Assembly: GCA_036381515.1 (NCBI GenBank)
Contig: DASVCR010000074.1
Span: forward strand, 74,413 to 138,412
Origin: ZC4RG20 sp036381515
Lineage (GTDB): Bacteria > Pseudomonadota > Gammaproteobacteria > Steroidobacterales > Rariloculaceae
Length of the DNA stretch: 64,000 bases
Direction of reading: 5' to 3'
The notes under the pieces are model-generated. The model was not told the origin of the DNA. It did not search any database and saw only the letters and a list, made by a program, of their open reading frames with translations. Both the position numbers and the translations under genes were made by a program. This document shows positions 8,805 to 16,393 of the stretch, piece by piece. Position 1 is the first letter of the stretch, and each line of letters opens with the position of its first letter.

Positions 8805-9359
8805 TCAGCCGAAGTACTTTTCGAGCATGTGCGGGTACGCGGTCAGCCGGCCCGCGACGATCGCCGCGCCCCAGAGCGCGAGACAGGAGGCGGCCAGCAC
8901 CTTCGCGATGGCCGGCACGGGCTCGCCGTTGCGCGGCAGCCCGGCCTCGTCGAACGCGTAGCGTTTGAGCAGCCGCAGGTTCACGATCGCGAGCACGACG
9001 AACCCGAGCTTGACGAGAAACGCGACGTTGTCGACGAGCGACGTCGCGCTCGCGGCGAAGAGCGCGAGCCCCGAAAGCGCGTTCACCCAGAACGCCGCAT
9101 ACATCAGCACGAAGAATTTGCGGGCCGGTGCAAGCGGGATCTCCGGCGCGACGCCGAGCAGCCTGAGCGCAACGGCCCAGCTCAGTCCGACGACGAAGGC
9201 GAGACCGATCGCGTGCAGCGACAGCACTCCGGTGTACGCGAGCAGCGAAGGCGACTCTCGGACCCAGGTCGCGAAGCCGCTGTCCTCGATGGCTTGGAGC
9301 AGACCCGTGTCGCCGCCAGCGGTCGTGCCCGCGGCCAGATTCGCGATGAGCTGTGGCAT
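8805..9359 (-). CDS. Four-helix membrane protein, DUF6644-like (paired)
   Basis: 184 residues from ATG 9359, preceded by GGGAGACGAAG. Helices lie at about 41-60 (LLAYTGVLSLHAIGLAFVVG), 85-103, 110-128 and 150-170. The first helix carries a histidine as in the neighbour at 8243-8761, and the FDEAGLPRNGEPVP loop is on one side of the membrane. It is transcribed ahead of that neighbour with a 43-base gap. The FNR-type palindrome 9449-9466 lies 90 bases upstream of this start, and the FNR-like regulator is divergent. Expression may therefore respond to oxygen. Confidence 0.65.
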   Translation of the reverse strand: MPQLIANLAAGTTAGGDTGLLQAIEDSGFATWVRESPSLLAYTGVLSLHAIGLAFVVGLSWAVALRLLGVAPEIPLAPARKFFVLMYAAFWVNALSGLALFAASATSLVDNVAFLVKLGFVVLAIVNLRLLKRYAFDEAGLPRNGEPVPAIAKVLAASCLALWGAAIVAGRLTAYPHMLEKYFG

Positions 9360-9448
9360 CTTCGTCTCCCGATGGCTGTGCCCGGTCCGTGGGCCCGGCA
9401 ACGATGAAGCGCGTTCGACGACATGCTATCGAGGCCGAGGCGGGCGCC

Positions 9449-9466
9449 GGTTGACGCTCGTCAACC
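9449..9466. promoter_or_regulatory. FNR/FixK-type palindromic box
   Basis: TTGACGCTCGTCAA (9451-9464), extended by GG/CC to a perfect 18-base inverted repeat. It fits TTGA-N6-TCAA, the core of FNR, ANR and FixK sites, with C and G in place of the usual inner T and A. It sits between the DUF6644-like operon and the gene for an FNR-like regulator, so it is well placed for autoregulation and control of both. Confidence 0.6.
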
Positions 9467-9532
9467 GCAGGCGCTCGGTGCGGAAAGCCGCTATTCCCGC
9501 ACGTCGTGGCGCGCGCTAGCGTCGAAGCCGTG

Positions 9533-10210
9533 ATGACGCATGCCGCTCACGTGAGCTCCGCCGCACGGCCTCGGGAATTCGATTGCGCGGATTGCCCCCG
9601 TGCCGGACTCTGCTGGGGCGATGTGCCTCGCGAAGGCGCGGGCGTGCTGATCACGCGGCGCGTCGCGCTCGCGCGCGGCGAGCGGCTCTTTCGCCAGGGC
9701 GACGCGTTCGACGGCGTCTATATCGTCGCGTCGGGTTGCATGAAGCTGCGCGAGACCAGCGCGGACGGCGGCGAGCGTATCGTCGCGCTCTGCACGCCCG
9801 GCGAGATCGTCGGGCTCGAAGGCTGGGCTTACGGTCGTCACCCTCACGCCGCGCTCGCCGCGACCGATGCGACCCTCTGCCGGTTGAGCATGCCTGCACG
9901 GGGCGGCGCGGTCAGCGTCGACCTGCTCGAGCGCGTGCTCGCGAAGGCCGCGATGCAGCTCGAGCGCGCGTCGCGGCCCTGGGCGGGACGGCCCGCGCTC
10001 GAGCGCGTCGCCGCATTCGTCGAGGATCTGGCCGAGCGGCTCGGCGACCCGCGGCTCGCGCACGGCGCGACGCCGCTGCCGATGACCCGCGCCGAGATCG
10101 GGTCGTATCTCGGGCTCGCCGAGGAGACGGTCGTCAGGGCGCTTGCGAAGCTCGCGCGGCCCGAGCGCGCCGCGGGGGCGGCGCGAGAGCGGCGCGACGC
10201 CGCTGCCTGA
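9533..10210 (+). CDS. FNR-type Fe-S oxygen-sensing transcriptional regulator
   Basis: 225 residues from ATG 9533. Four cysteines match E. coli FNR: C18-x2-C21-x5-C27 at the N-terminus and C116 in DATLCRLSM, so a [4Fe-4S] cluster is expected. The cyclic-nucleotide-like barrel follows (RLFRQGDAFDGVYIVASG), then a dimer helix and a helix-turn-helix TRAEIGSYLGLAEETVVRAL. FNR has E-x2-S-R in the recognition helix; here it is E-x2-V-R, so the serine is replaced. The protein ends soon after the recognition helix (KLARPERAAGAARERRDAAA) without the usual winged beta-hairpin, which suggests a changed or damaged C-terminus. No clear ribosome site was found. Confidence 0.8.
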   Translation: MTHAAHVSSAARPREFDCADCPRAGLCWGDVPREGAGVLITRRVALARGERLFRQGDAFDGVYIVASGCMKLRETSADGGERIVALCTPGEIVGLEGWAYGRHPHAALAATDATLCRLSMPARGGAVSVDLLERVLAKAAMQLERASRPWAGRPALERVAAFVEDLAERLGDPRLAHGATPLPMTRAEIGSYLGLAEETVVRALAKLARPERAAGAARERRDAAA

Positions 10211-10301
10211 AGACGCGGGGCCGCGGCCCGCCGAGGTCGAGCTCGTGCGGCGAGCCGGTCGCGCTCGCGCCTTCAGGCGACAGCCCGAGCTGCTCGACGC
10301 G

Positions 10302-10880
10302 TCAGTCGAGGAACTGCTTGACCGGATTCTCTTGCCCGGCCGTGAACGTTCGCGGATTCCCCTCGTTGTGGATCCGGTGCAGGCTGAAGAACCACTCGCC
10401 GTCGATCTTCACGAACTCGTCGTACCACGAGCCGAACAGCATCCATTCGACCTTCGTGCGGTCCGCGTTGTTGTTGAACTGGATCCAGTACGTCAGCGCG
10501 CGCGCCTTGTCGCCGTCGACCTCGATGACCTGGTTCGTGATCAGGTGGCGCACCGTGGACGGCCAGTCCCTGCCGTCGGGCGTCTTCGCTTCCGCCGCGC
10601 CTCGCGTCAGGTCGTACGTGCGGCTCGCCATGAACTCGCGGATCGCTTCGCGCCCTTCGACGATGCCGCGGGCCCAGTCGAGCACGCCGTCCGGGGCGAA
10701 CACGGCCGCGTAGCCGTCGGCGTCGAAGTAGTCCATCGCCATCACGTAGCGGGCCTGCAGGTCGACGATCGCGGCGCGATCGTCCGCATAGCCTTCGGGA
10801 TAGCGTTCGGCGCGGGCGCAGAAGGCGACGAGCAGCAGCGGGAGCAGCAGGAGCCGCTCGAGGCGTGGCGAACGAGACAT
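10302..10880 (-). CDS. Secreted SnoaL/NTF2-like protein
   Basis: 192 residues with a signal peptide (LERLLLLPLLLVAFCARA, about 7-24). The mature domain shows the SnoaL-like layout. A helix DDRAAIVDLQARYVMAMDYF comes first, then YAAVFAPDGVLDW, GREAIREFM, VRHLITNQVIEVDGDKAR and WFFSLHRI. This cone-shaped alpha+beta fold serves dehydratases, isomerases and binding proteins, so the fold alone does not give the reaction. It appears monocistronic. Confidence 0.8.
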   Translation of the reverse strand: MSRSPRLERLLLLPLLLVAFCARAERYPEGYADDRAAIVDLQARYVMAMDYFDADGYAAVFAPDGVLDWARGIVEGREAIREFMASRTYDLTRGAAEAKTPDGRDWPSTVRHLITNQVIEVDGDKARALTYWIQFNNNADRTKVEWMLFGSWYDEFVKIDGEWFFSLHRIHNEGNPRTFTAGQENPVKQFLD

Positions 10881-11000
10881 GGATGGATTCCCCCGAGTCT
10901 GTACCGAGATTCATCCCGGATCATAAACGAAGTCCGTCGGCACGATCAGGCCGAGCGTGCGCGGGGCGCCTCGACGCGTGCCGCGCGCTCTGCGCGATTT

Positions 11001-11795
11001 TCAGGGTATTGAAGCTCGGGCCGTCGTCGGCGCCCGCTCGTCCTCGGTGACGGTCGCCCACGCGGACGCGTCGTCCCGGCCGTGATGCGCGCGCACGGAG
11101 AAGATCTGATAGGCGCTCTTGATCAGCGGCTTCGCGACGTTGCGTACCGGCACGCCGCCCGACGTGATGCCGCGCTCCGAGCCGTGATGCGCGTGCCCGT
11201 GCAGCGCGAGCGCGCAACCGGCCTCGTCGATCGCCTCGCCGAGCAGGTACGACCCGAGGAACGGATAGATCTCGAGCTTCTCGCCGAGCAGCGTGTCCTT
11301 CGTCGGCGCGTAGTGCGTCAATGCGATCCGGACGTCGCAGTCGAGCGCGTTCAGGCAGTGCAGCAGCTGGCGCGCCTTGTCCTTCGTATGGCGGATGAAC
11401 GCCTTCATCTCGAGCTCGCCGAACTCCGAGCCGCACGCGCCCGCAAAGCCGCCGCCGAAGCCCTTCACGCCGGCGATGCCGATGCGGTGTCCTTTGATCT
11501 CGAGCACGACGTTCTCGCCCTCGAGCACGATCACGCCCGCGCGCTCGAGATCGGCGCGGATCGCATCCTGGGCATCCTGGTGGTAGTCGTGATTGCCGAG
11601 GACCGCGACGGCCGGGATGCCGACTTCCGCGATCTCCTCGGCCATCAGCCTCCCTTCTTCCCGCGAGCCGTGCTGCGTGAGGTCTCCGGCGATCAGCAAT
11701 ACGTCCGCGCGGTCGCGGACGGTCGCGAAGCTCCGGCGGAGCTCCCCCCGCATGTCGAGCCCGACGTGCACGTCGCCGACCGCGGCGACGCGCAC
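11001..11795 (-). CDS. Calcineurin-like metallophosphoesterase
   Basis: 264 residues starting at a GTG (11795) whose G is shared with the TAG stop of the preceding BON gene, so the two are probably translationally coupled. All five metallophosphoesterase motifs are visible: GDVHVG (7-12), GDLTQHG, GNHDYH, THYAP and GHAHHG. They build a two-metal site that hydrolyses phosphomonoesters or diesters. No signal peptide is present, so it should act in the cytoplasm. The substrate is unknown. The C-terminal tail (DDASAWATVTEDERAPTTA) is unlike the domain. Confidence 0.85.
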   Translation of the reverse strand: MRVAAVGDVHVGLDMRGELRRSFATVRDRADVLLIAGDLTQHGSREEGRLMAEEIAEVGIPAVAVLGNHDYHQDAQDAIRADLERAGVIVLEGENVVLEIKGHRIGIAGVKGFGGGFAGACGSEFGELEMKAFIRHTKDKARQLLHCLNALDCDVRIALTHYAPTKDTLLGEKLEIYPFLGSYLLGEAIDEAGCALALHGHAHHGSERGITSGGVPVRNVAKPLIKSAYQIFSVRAHHGRDDASAWATVTEDERAPTTARASIP

Positions 11796-12043
11796 TAGCC
11801 CAGCGTCTCCGGCCTTCCCGGCTCGTTGTAGCTCGCGATCCATAGCTCGTCGATCAATTCGATGTCCGGCGGCAGCACCTCGCTCGCCACCTCTCTCGCC
11901 GCCTGCCGGCGCTCGTCCGACGACACTTCGCCGATCAGGAAGGCCTTGCCACCCGCGACCTTGATTGTGATGTCGAGCACGTTCGTGCGCGGGTCGGTCG
12001 CGAGCGCCTCACGGATGCGCCCCACCAGGTGCTTCGATTCCAT
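11795..12043 (-). CDS. Small BON-domain protein
   Basis: 82 residues consisting of one BON domain: LVGRIREALATDPRTNVLDI, then IKVAGGKAFLIGEVSSDER, then AAREVASEV. There is no signal peptide, which is unusual because most BON proteins are periplasmic; a cytoplasmic or regulatory role is possible. It is first in a two-gene unit with the metallophosphoesterase. An AGGACCGAGCG ribosome site precedes ATG 12043. Confidence 0.8.
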   Translation of the reverse strand: MESKHLVGRIREALATDPRTNVLDITIKVAGGKAFLIGEVSSDERRQAAREVASEVLPPDIELIDELWIASYNEPGRPETLG

Positions 12044-12061
12044 CGCTCGGTCCTGCGATGC

Positions 12062-12733
12062 TCAGCTCTCGTAGATTTCCCGATACAGCTCCCGCACGAC
12101 GTGGTTCGGGACGTTCTTGTCGAGCGAGTGCGCGTACACAAGAAGGCTCAGCACGCGCCGCGGCGCCTGGCGGGCGCGGCGCAGGAGATAGTCCCAGTCG
12201 AGCTCGTTCACGCCGATCACGCCGAGCGCGTCGTGCCAGTGACGCGGTCCCTGCTCGTCGTGCACGGCCGCCTTGATCACGAGCAGGTCCTCGGGCGCGA
12301 TCAGCCGCACGCGATGCCCGAGGAAGTCGCGCTCGACCGAGCGCGCGCTCATCTCGTCGTCGAGATAGAACCCGCCGGTCGAGCGGAAGATGACGTCGAC
12401 GAGCACGCCGTGCTTGAACGCCTTGAAGAGCCACGTGGGGTCGGTGCGCTCCGTCTCGAAGCCCGCCTCGGCGAGCGCGTCGAGCGCCGCGTCGGCGTTC
12501 GCCGGGCGGACGAACACGTCGATGTCGTGCGTCCAGCGCGGCCGGCCGAGCTCCGTCGACGCGATCCCGCCCATCAGCGCGTACTCGACGTTCTTTAGGT
12601 TCATCGCCGCGACGACCTCGCCGAGCACCTGCTCGAACACGCCGTTCTGCGTGCAGCGCAAGTGCTCCTCGATCTCGGGATCCCACACGGCGAGCCGCTC
12701 GAGCGGAATGCCGACCGCGTGCTTCCGTTCCAT
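12062..12733 (-). CDS. Nucleotidyltransferase-fold protein (AbiEii/DUF6036-like)
   Basis: 223 residues from ATG 12733 (GAGGTA upstream). The nucleotidyltransferase signature is YALMGGIASTELGRPRWTHDIDVFVRP: a GG turn followed by D-x-D. Downstream are DVIFRST and the helix APEDLLVIKAAVHDEQGPRHWHD, as in AbiEii-like toxins and related stand-alone enzymes. No antitoxin-like gene is adjacent, so a toxin-antitoxin role is not supported here. Target and nucleotide are unknown. Confidence 0.7.
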   Translation of the reverse strand: MERKHAVGIPLERLAVWDPEIEEHLRCTQNGVFEQVLGEVVAAMNLKNVEYALMGGIASTELGRPRWTHDIDVFVRPANADAALDALAEAGFETERTDPTWLFKAFKHGVLVDVIFRSTGGFYLDDEMSARSVERDFLGHRVRLIAPEDLLVIKAAVHDEQGPRHWHDALGVIGVNELDWDYLLRRARQAPRRVLSLLVYAHSLDKNVPNHVVRELYREIYES

Positions 12734-12962
12734 GCGCAGTACCTCGATGACGGGTCCTGCAAGCGTCGTGCCGTAAGTCACTGGGGCCCCGCAGGGCATT
12801 GATTTTCGGTGCGGGAGCTCGAGTTTTCGGCGGCCGATCGGGGCCGTCACGGCGATCGCGTCGAGGCGGGGATTCCGACGAAAGCCCTCGGCATCCTCGA
12901 CGGCGGCGGTTCCTCGACGATACGGCGGTGCGCGTTCGACCGGGAGGCCGAAGCGCCAGTGC

Positions 12963-13406
12963 TCACAGCGTCTTGCGAAAGCAGATCTGCCGCTCGACTT
13001 CCTCGAAGCCGAGCGCGAGGTGCGCACGGACGCTCACGGCGTTGTCGAGCGTCGTATCGCTCGCGATCTCCTCGAGCCCGCGCGCCCGGGCCCAGCTCTC
13101 GGCGGCCTCTACGAGCCGCGCCCCGAGGCCGCGCCGGCGCACGTCCGGGTCGACGTACCAGCCCTCGATGAACGCCACCGGCGTCGTGACGCAGCCTTCG
13201 GCATAGTTGCGGAGACCGATCTCGACGAACCCCGCGAGCCGGCCGTCGCCGCGGTCGACGACGAATACCGCGACGCCGACGAGCAACGTGCCCTGCTCCG
13301 AGTCGAGCCATTCGTCGATCTCTTCCGGCGCGCTGTCCGGATAGAGGATCGATCGCATGCGGAGCCACTCGTCGCGGTCGGAACGGGTGACGGGTCGGAT
13401 CTCCAT
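12963..13406 (-). CDS. Aminoglycoside 6'-N-acetyltransferase-like GNAT enzyme
   Basis: 147 residues. The GNAT fold is complete. The acetyl-CoA site is VRRRGLGARLVEAAESWARA. Blocks PVAFIEGWYVDPD, EIASDTTLDNAVSVRAHLAL and GFEEVERQICFRKTL are laid out just like AAC(6')-I enzymes of the Iz/Ic type, which acetylate the 6'-amino group of aminoglycosides. The short form from ATG 13406 was chosen because MEIRPVTRSD matches the family start. It lies alone, divergent from the ADOP permease and without integron or transposon signs, so it looks like an intrinsic chromosomal gene. Whether it gives resistance cannot be judged from sequence. Confidence 0.7.
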   Translation of the reverse strand: MEIRPVTRSDRDEWLRMRSILYPDSAPEEIDEWLDSEQGTLLVGVAVFVVDRGDGRLAGFVEIGLRNYAEGCVTTPVAFIEGWYVDPDVRRRGLGARLVEAAESWARARGLEEIASDTTLDNAVSVRAHLALGFEEVERQICFRKTL

Positions 13407-13620
13407 CGCGGCGTCTTCGGTCGATGCGGGCAGAGGAGCACGCTTCCGCTCGAGCATTAGACCGAATCCGGCATCGGAGCGGAAGCGCCGGTGGCAGCCA
13501 TGCTCCGCGGTCCCGACAGCGGGATCGACGTCGCCGCTTCCGGGACGAGCGACGATACGGTCGATTCGATCACCTGCCCGGATTGGACGGGAAATCAATG
13601 CGTTCTCGATTTCACGGCCG

Positions 13621-13636
13621 TGGCACAGCGGTTGCA
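13621..13636 (+). promoter_or_regulatory. Sigma-54 (-24/-12) promoter candidate
   Basis: TGGCACAGCGGTTGCA matches TGGCAC-N5-TTGCA. It points toward the ADOP permease at 13759 with a leader of about 110 bases. Such matches can occur by chance in GC-rich DNA, but this one is near-consensus and intergenic. Confidence 0.55.
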
Positions 13637-13758
13637 ATCGGTGCTTCGCTGCAGCTTCACGCCGATGACGAGATGAACGATCGCGGCCGACCATCCATTG
13701 CTCTCGACGCGGCTCTCCACGGCTCCGGCCGCAACGCTCGGGACATGGGACACGCATC

Positions 13759-16266
13759 ATGAGCGCTCGGGTCGAAGGCGTCGCGCGCGACGTCCGTCAT
13801 GCGGTACGGGCCTTGAGGCGCAGCCCGTTCTTCACGCTGATGGCCGTGCTGACGCTCGCGATCGGCGTCGGCGCGAACACGGCCGTGTTCAGCGTCGTCG
13901 ACGGCGTGCTCCTGAAGCCGCTGCCTTATCCCGAGGCCGACCGGCTCGTCTCGGTGTGGCACGACGCGCCCGGCGCGCCGGGCCTGACCGCGATCGCCGA
14001 CGGCCTGCAGATTTCGCCGTCGATGCTCGTGACGTACCGCGAAGAGAATCGCTCGTTCGAAAGCATCGGGCTCTGGACGCAGTTCAACGGCAGCGTGACC
14101 GGCCTCGCGGAGCCGGAGCAGGTGCGGATGGCCGCCGTCACGGGCGGAGTAATGGCCTCGTTTCGCACGGCCCCGCTGCTCGGCCGCTGGATCACCGAGG
14201 CCGACGAGGACCCGCAGAGTCCGCCGGTCGTGGTGCTCGGCTACGGCTATTGGCAGCGCCGCTTCGGCGGCAGCCCGGACGTCATCGGCATAACCGTCAG
14301 CGTCAACTCGGTCGTCGCCGAGATCGTCGGCGTGATGCCGGAAGGGTTTCGCTTCGGCGACTACGAGGCGGACGTGATCCGGCCCTACGAGATCGACCGC
14401 GCGGAGCTGATCCCGCCGCCGTTCTGCTGCTTCGGCGTCGCGCGCCTCAGGCCCGGCGTGACGCTCGAGCAGGCGAATGCGGACGTCGAGCGGATGTTGC
14501 CGATCTGGATCGAGCGATTCCCGCTTTCGAACGGCGTCAGCGGGCGGGCGGTCTATCTCGACGGCTGGCAGATCCGGCCGGCGCTCCGTCCGCTGAAGGC
14601 GGACGTCGTCGGCAACGTCGGCGACGCGCTGTGGGTTGTGGCCGCGATGATCGGCATCGTGCTGCTGATCGCGTGCGCGAACGTCACGAATCTGCTGCTC
14701 GTGCGCGGCGAGCGCCGAGCCCGCGAGTTCGGCGTGCGGGCCGCGCTCGGCGCGGGCGGCTGGCGCATCGCGGGGGCGTTGCTCGTCGAGGCCGCGCTAC
14801 TCGCGCTCGCCGGAGGGGCACTCGGTGTCGTGCTGGCTCACTCCGCATTGAAGGTGCTGCTCGCGCTCGCGCCGCCGCAGCTGCCGCGTCTCGACTCGAT
14901 CGTGCTCGACGGCCGCGCGATCGCGTTCGCGCTCGTCGCGACGGTCGTTGCGGCGAGCCTCGTCGCTCTCGCGCCGGTGCTGCGCGCCGCGCGCGTGCCG
15001 ATGTCGACGGCATCGCGGAGCGTGCGGGGCGGCAGCACCGACCGCATGCAGCAACGCGCGCAGAACGCGCTCGTCGTCGCGCAGGTGGCGCTCGCGCTCG
15101 TGCTCCTCGTCGGCGCGGGCCTGATGATTCGAACGTTCGACGCGCTGCGCTCGGTCGATCCCGGATTCGATGCGCCCGAGTCGGTCCAGACCTTCAGGAT
15201 CCAGTTCCCGCCGAATCTCGTGCCCGATCCGCGCGCGGTGCTGCGCCAGCAACGCGACATCGTCGACGCGCTCGAAGCGATACCCGCGGTGGCGTCGGCT
15301 GGGTTCGTGAGCGGAGTGCCGATGGAGGGCGGTGGGACCAATTGGGACGGCATCGACGTCGAAGGCGCCGAATACGGCCCCGAAGGCGACCTCGCTTTGC
15401 GCGTCTACAAGACGGTGTCGCCGGGATATCTCGAAACGATGGGCACGCGGATCGTCGCGGGCCGGGACCTCGACTGGGCCGACCTCGACGAGCCTCGCGA
15501 CGTGGTGCTCGTCTCGGAGAATCTCGCGCGGGAGCTGTGGCAAACGCCGGAGGCCGCGATCGGCAGGCGCATTCGCGGTGCCGGCGGCGCGGGCCCATGG
15601 CGCGAGGTGATCGGCGTCGTCGAGGACGTGCGCTTGAACGCTCCGGACCAGCCCCCGCCGACGATCGTCTACTGGCCAGCGTTCATCGCGGGTTTGCAGC
15701 CGGACCTGCCGCTCTACGCCGAACGGGCGGTCGCGTTCACGGTACGGAGCACGCTCGCCGGCACGCCGTCGCTCACGAGGGAAATCGAACGAGCCGTCTG
15801 GTCGGTGAACCCGGACCTGCCGCTCGCGAACGTGCGCACGATGCAGCAGATCTACGACCGCTCGCTCGCCCGCACGTCGTTCACGCTCGTGATGCTCGTG
15901 CTCGCGGCGGGCGCCGCGCTCGTGCTCGGCGTGATCGGTCTTTACGGTGTGCTGTCGTACGCCGTGTCGCAGCGGCGCCGCGAGATCGCGATCCGCCTCG
16001 CGCTCGGCGAGCAGCAGCGCGACGTGCGGCGCCGCTTCGTCGCGTACGGCGTGACGCTCGCGGCCCTCGGCGTCGTGATCGGCCTCGCCGCGGCGTCCGG
16101 CGCGACGCAGCTCATGTCCGCCGTGCTCTACGACGTCCGTCCGGTGGACCCGCCGACGTTCGTCGCGGTCGCGGCGGTGCTCACGCTCGTCGCCGTCGCC
16201 GCGAGCTATCTGCCCGCGCGGCGGGCGTCGGCCGTGGACCCGGCCGAGTCGCTCGCGAGCGAGTGA
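13759..16266 (+). CDS. ADOP-type FtsX-like ABC permease
   Basis: 835 residues with two FtsX/MacB modules in tandem, the hallmark of the Acidobacterial Duplicated Orphan Permease family. N-terminal DVRHAVRALRRSPFFTLMAV leads into the first helix, followed by a periplasmic MacB-PCD domain and three helices (LWVVAAMIGIVLLIACANVTN onward). A second periplasmic domain starts near residue 450, and the terminal helices end with PARRASAVDPAESLASE. These permeases use MacB-like ATPases for efflux or envelope work, but no ATPase gene is adjacent. A sigma-54 promoter candidate lies upstream. A decayed relative is at 54412-54919. Confidence 0.85.
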   Translation: MSARVEGVARDVRHAVRALRRSPFFTLMAVLTLAIGVGANTAVFSVVDGVLLKPLPYPEADRLVSVWHDAPGAPGLTAIADGLQISPSMLVTYREENRSFESIGLWTQFNGSVTGLAEPEQVRMAAVTGGVMASFRTAPLLGRWITEADEDPQSPPVVVLGYGYWQRRFGGSPDVIGITVSVNSVVAEIVGVMPEGFRFGDYEADVIRPYEIDRAELIPPPFCCFGVARLRPGVTLEQANADVERMLPIWIERFPLSNGVSGRAVYLDGWQIRPALRPLKADVVGNVGDALWVVAAMIGIVLLIACANVTNLLLVRGERRAREFGVRAALGAGGWRIAGALLVEAALLALAGGALGVVLAHSALKVLLALAPPQLPRLDSIVLDGRAIAFALVATVVAASLVALAPVLRAARVPMSTASRSVRGGSTDRMQQRAQNALVVAQVALALVLLVGAGLMIRTFDALRSVDPGFDAPESVQTFRIQFPPNLVPDPRAVLRQQRDIVDALEAIPAVASAGFVSGVPMEGGGTNWDGIDVEGAEYGPEGDLALRVYKTVSPGYLETMGTRIVAGRDLDWADLDEPRDVVLVSENLARELWQTPEAAIGRRIRGAGGAGPWREVIGVVEDVRLNAPDQPPPTIVYWPAFIAGLQPDLPLYAERAVAFTVRSTLAGTPSLTREIERAVWSVNPDLPLANVRTMQQIYDRSLARTSFTLVMLVLAAGAALVLGVIGLYGVLSYAVSQRRREIAIRLALGEQQRDVRRRFVAYGVTLAALGVVIGLAAASGATQLMSAVLYDVRPVDPPTFVAVAAVLTLVAVAASYLPARRASAVDPAESLASE

Positions 16267-16393
16267 GCGCGCGGCGGCCGCTGACGCCTGCGTCTTGCGC
16301 GGCGCCGCTCGAGAGCGCGTCGCCCTTCGGACGACGTCGGAGGGTCGGCGGATCGGCGCGGGCGTCGCGCGCCGGCCATGCGAGTCGCGTCGA

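Noticed and set aside
10140..10330. Frameshift that would restore an FNR wing
   Set aside because: Neither alternative frame after the recognition helix reads as a wing (no Gly-Leu-Ile-x-hydrophobic strand), so a simple frameshift is not supported.
12062..12733. Toxin-antitoxin system around the first nucleotidyltransferase gene
   Set aside because: No small regulator gene overlaps or adjoins it; its neighbours are a BON protein and an acetyltransferase.
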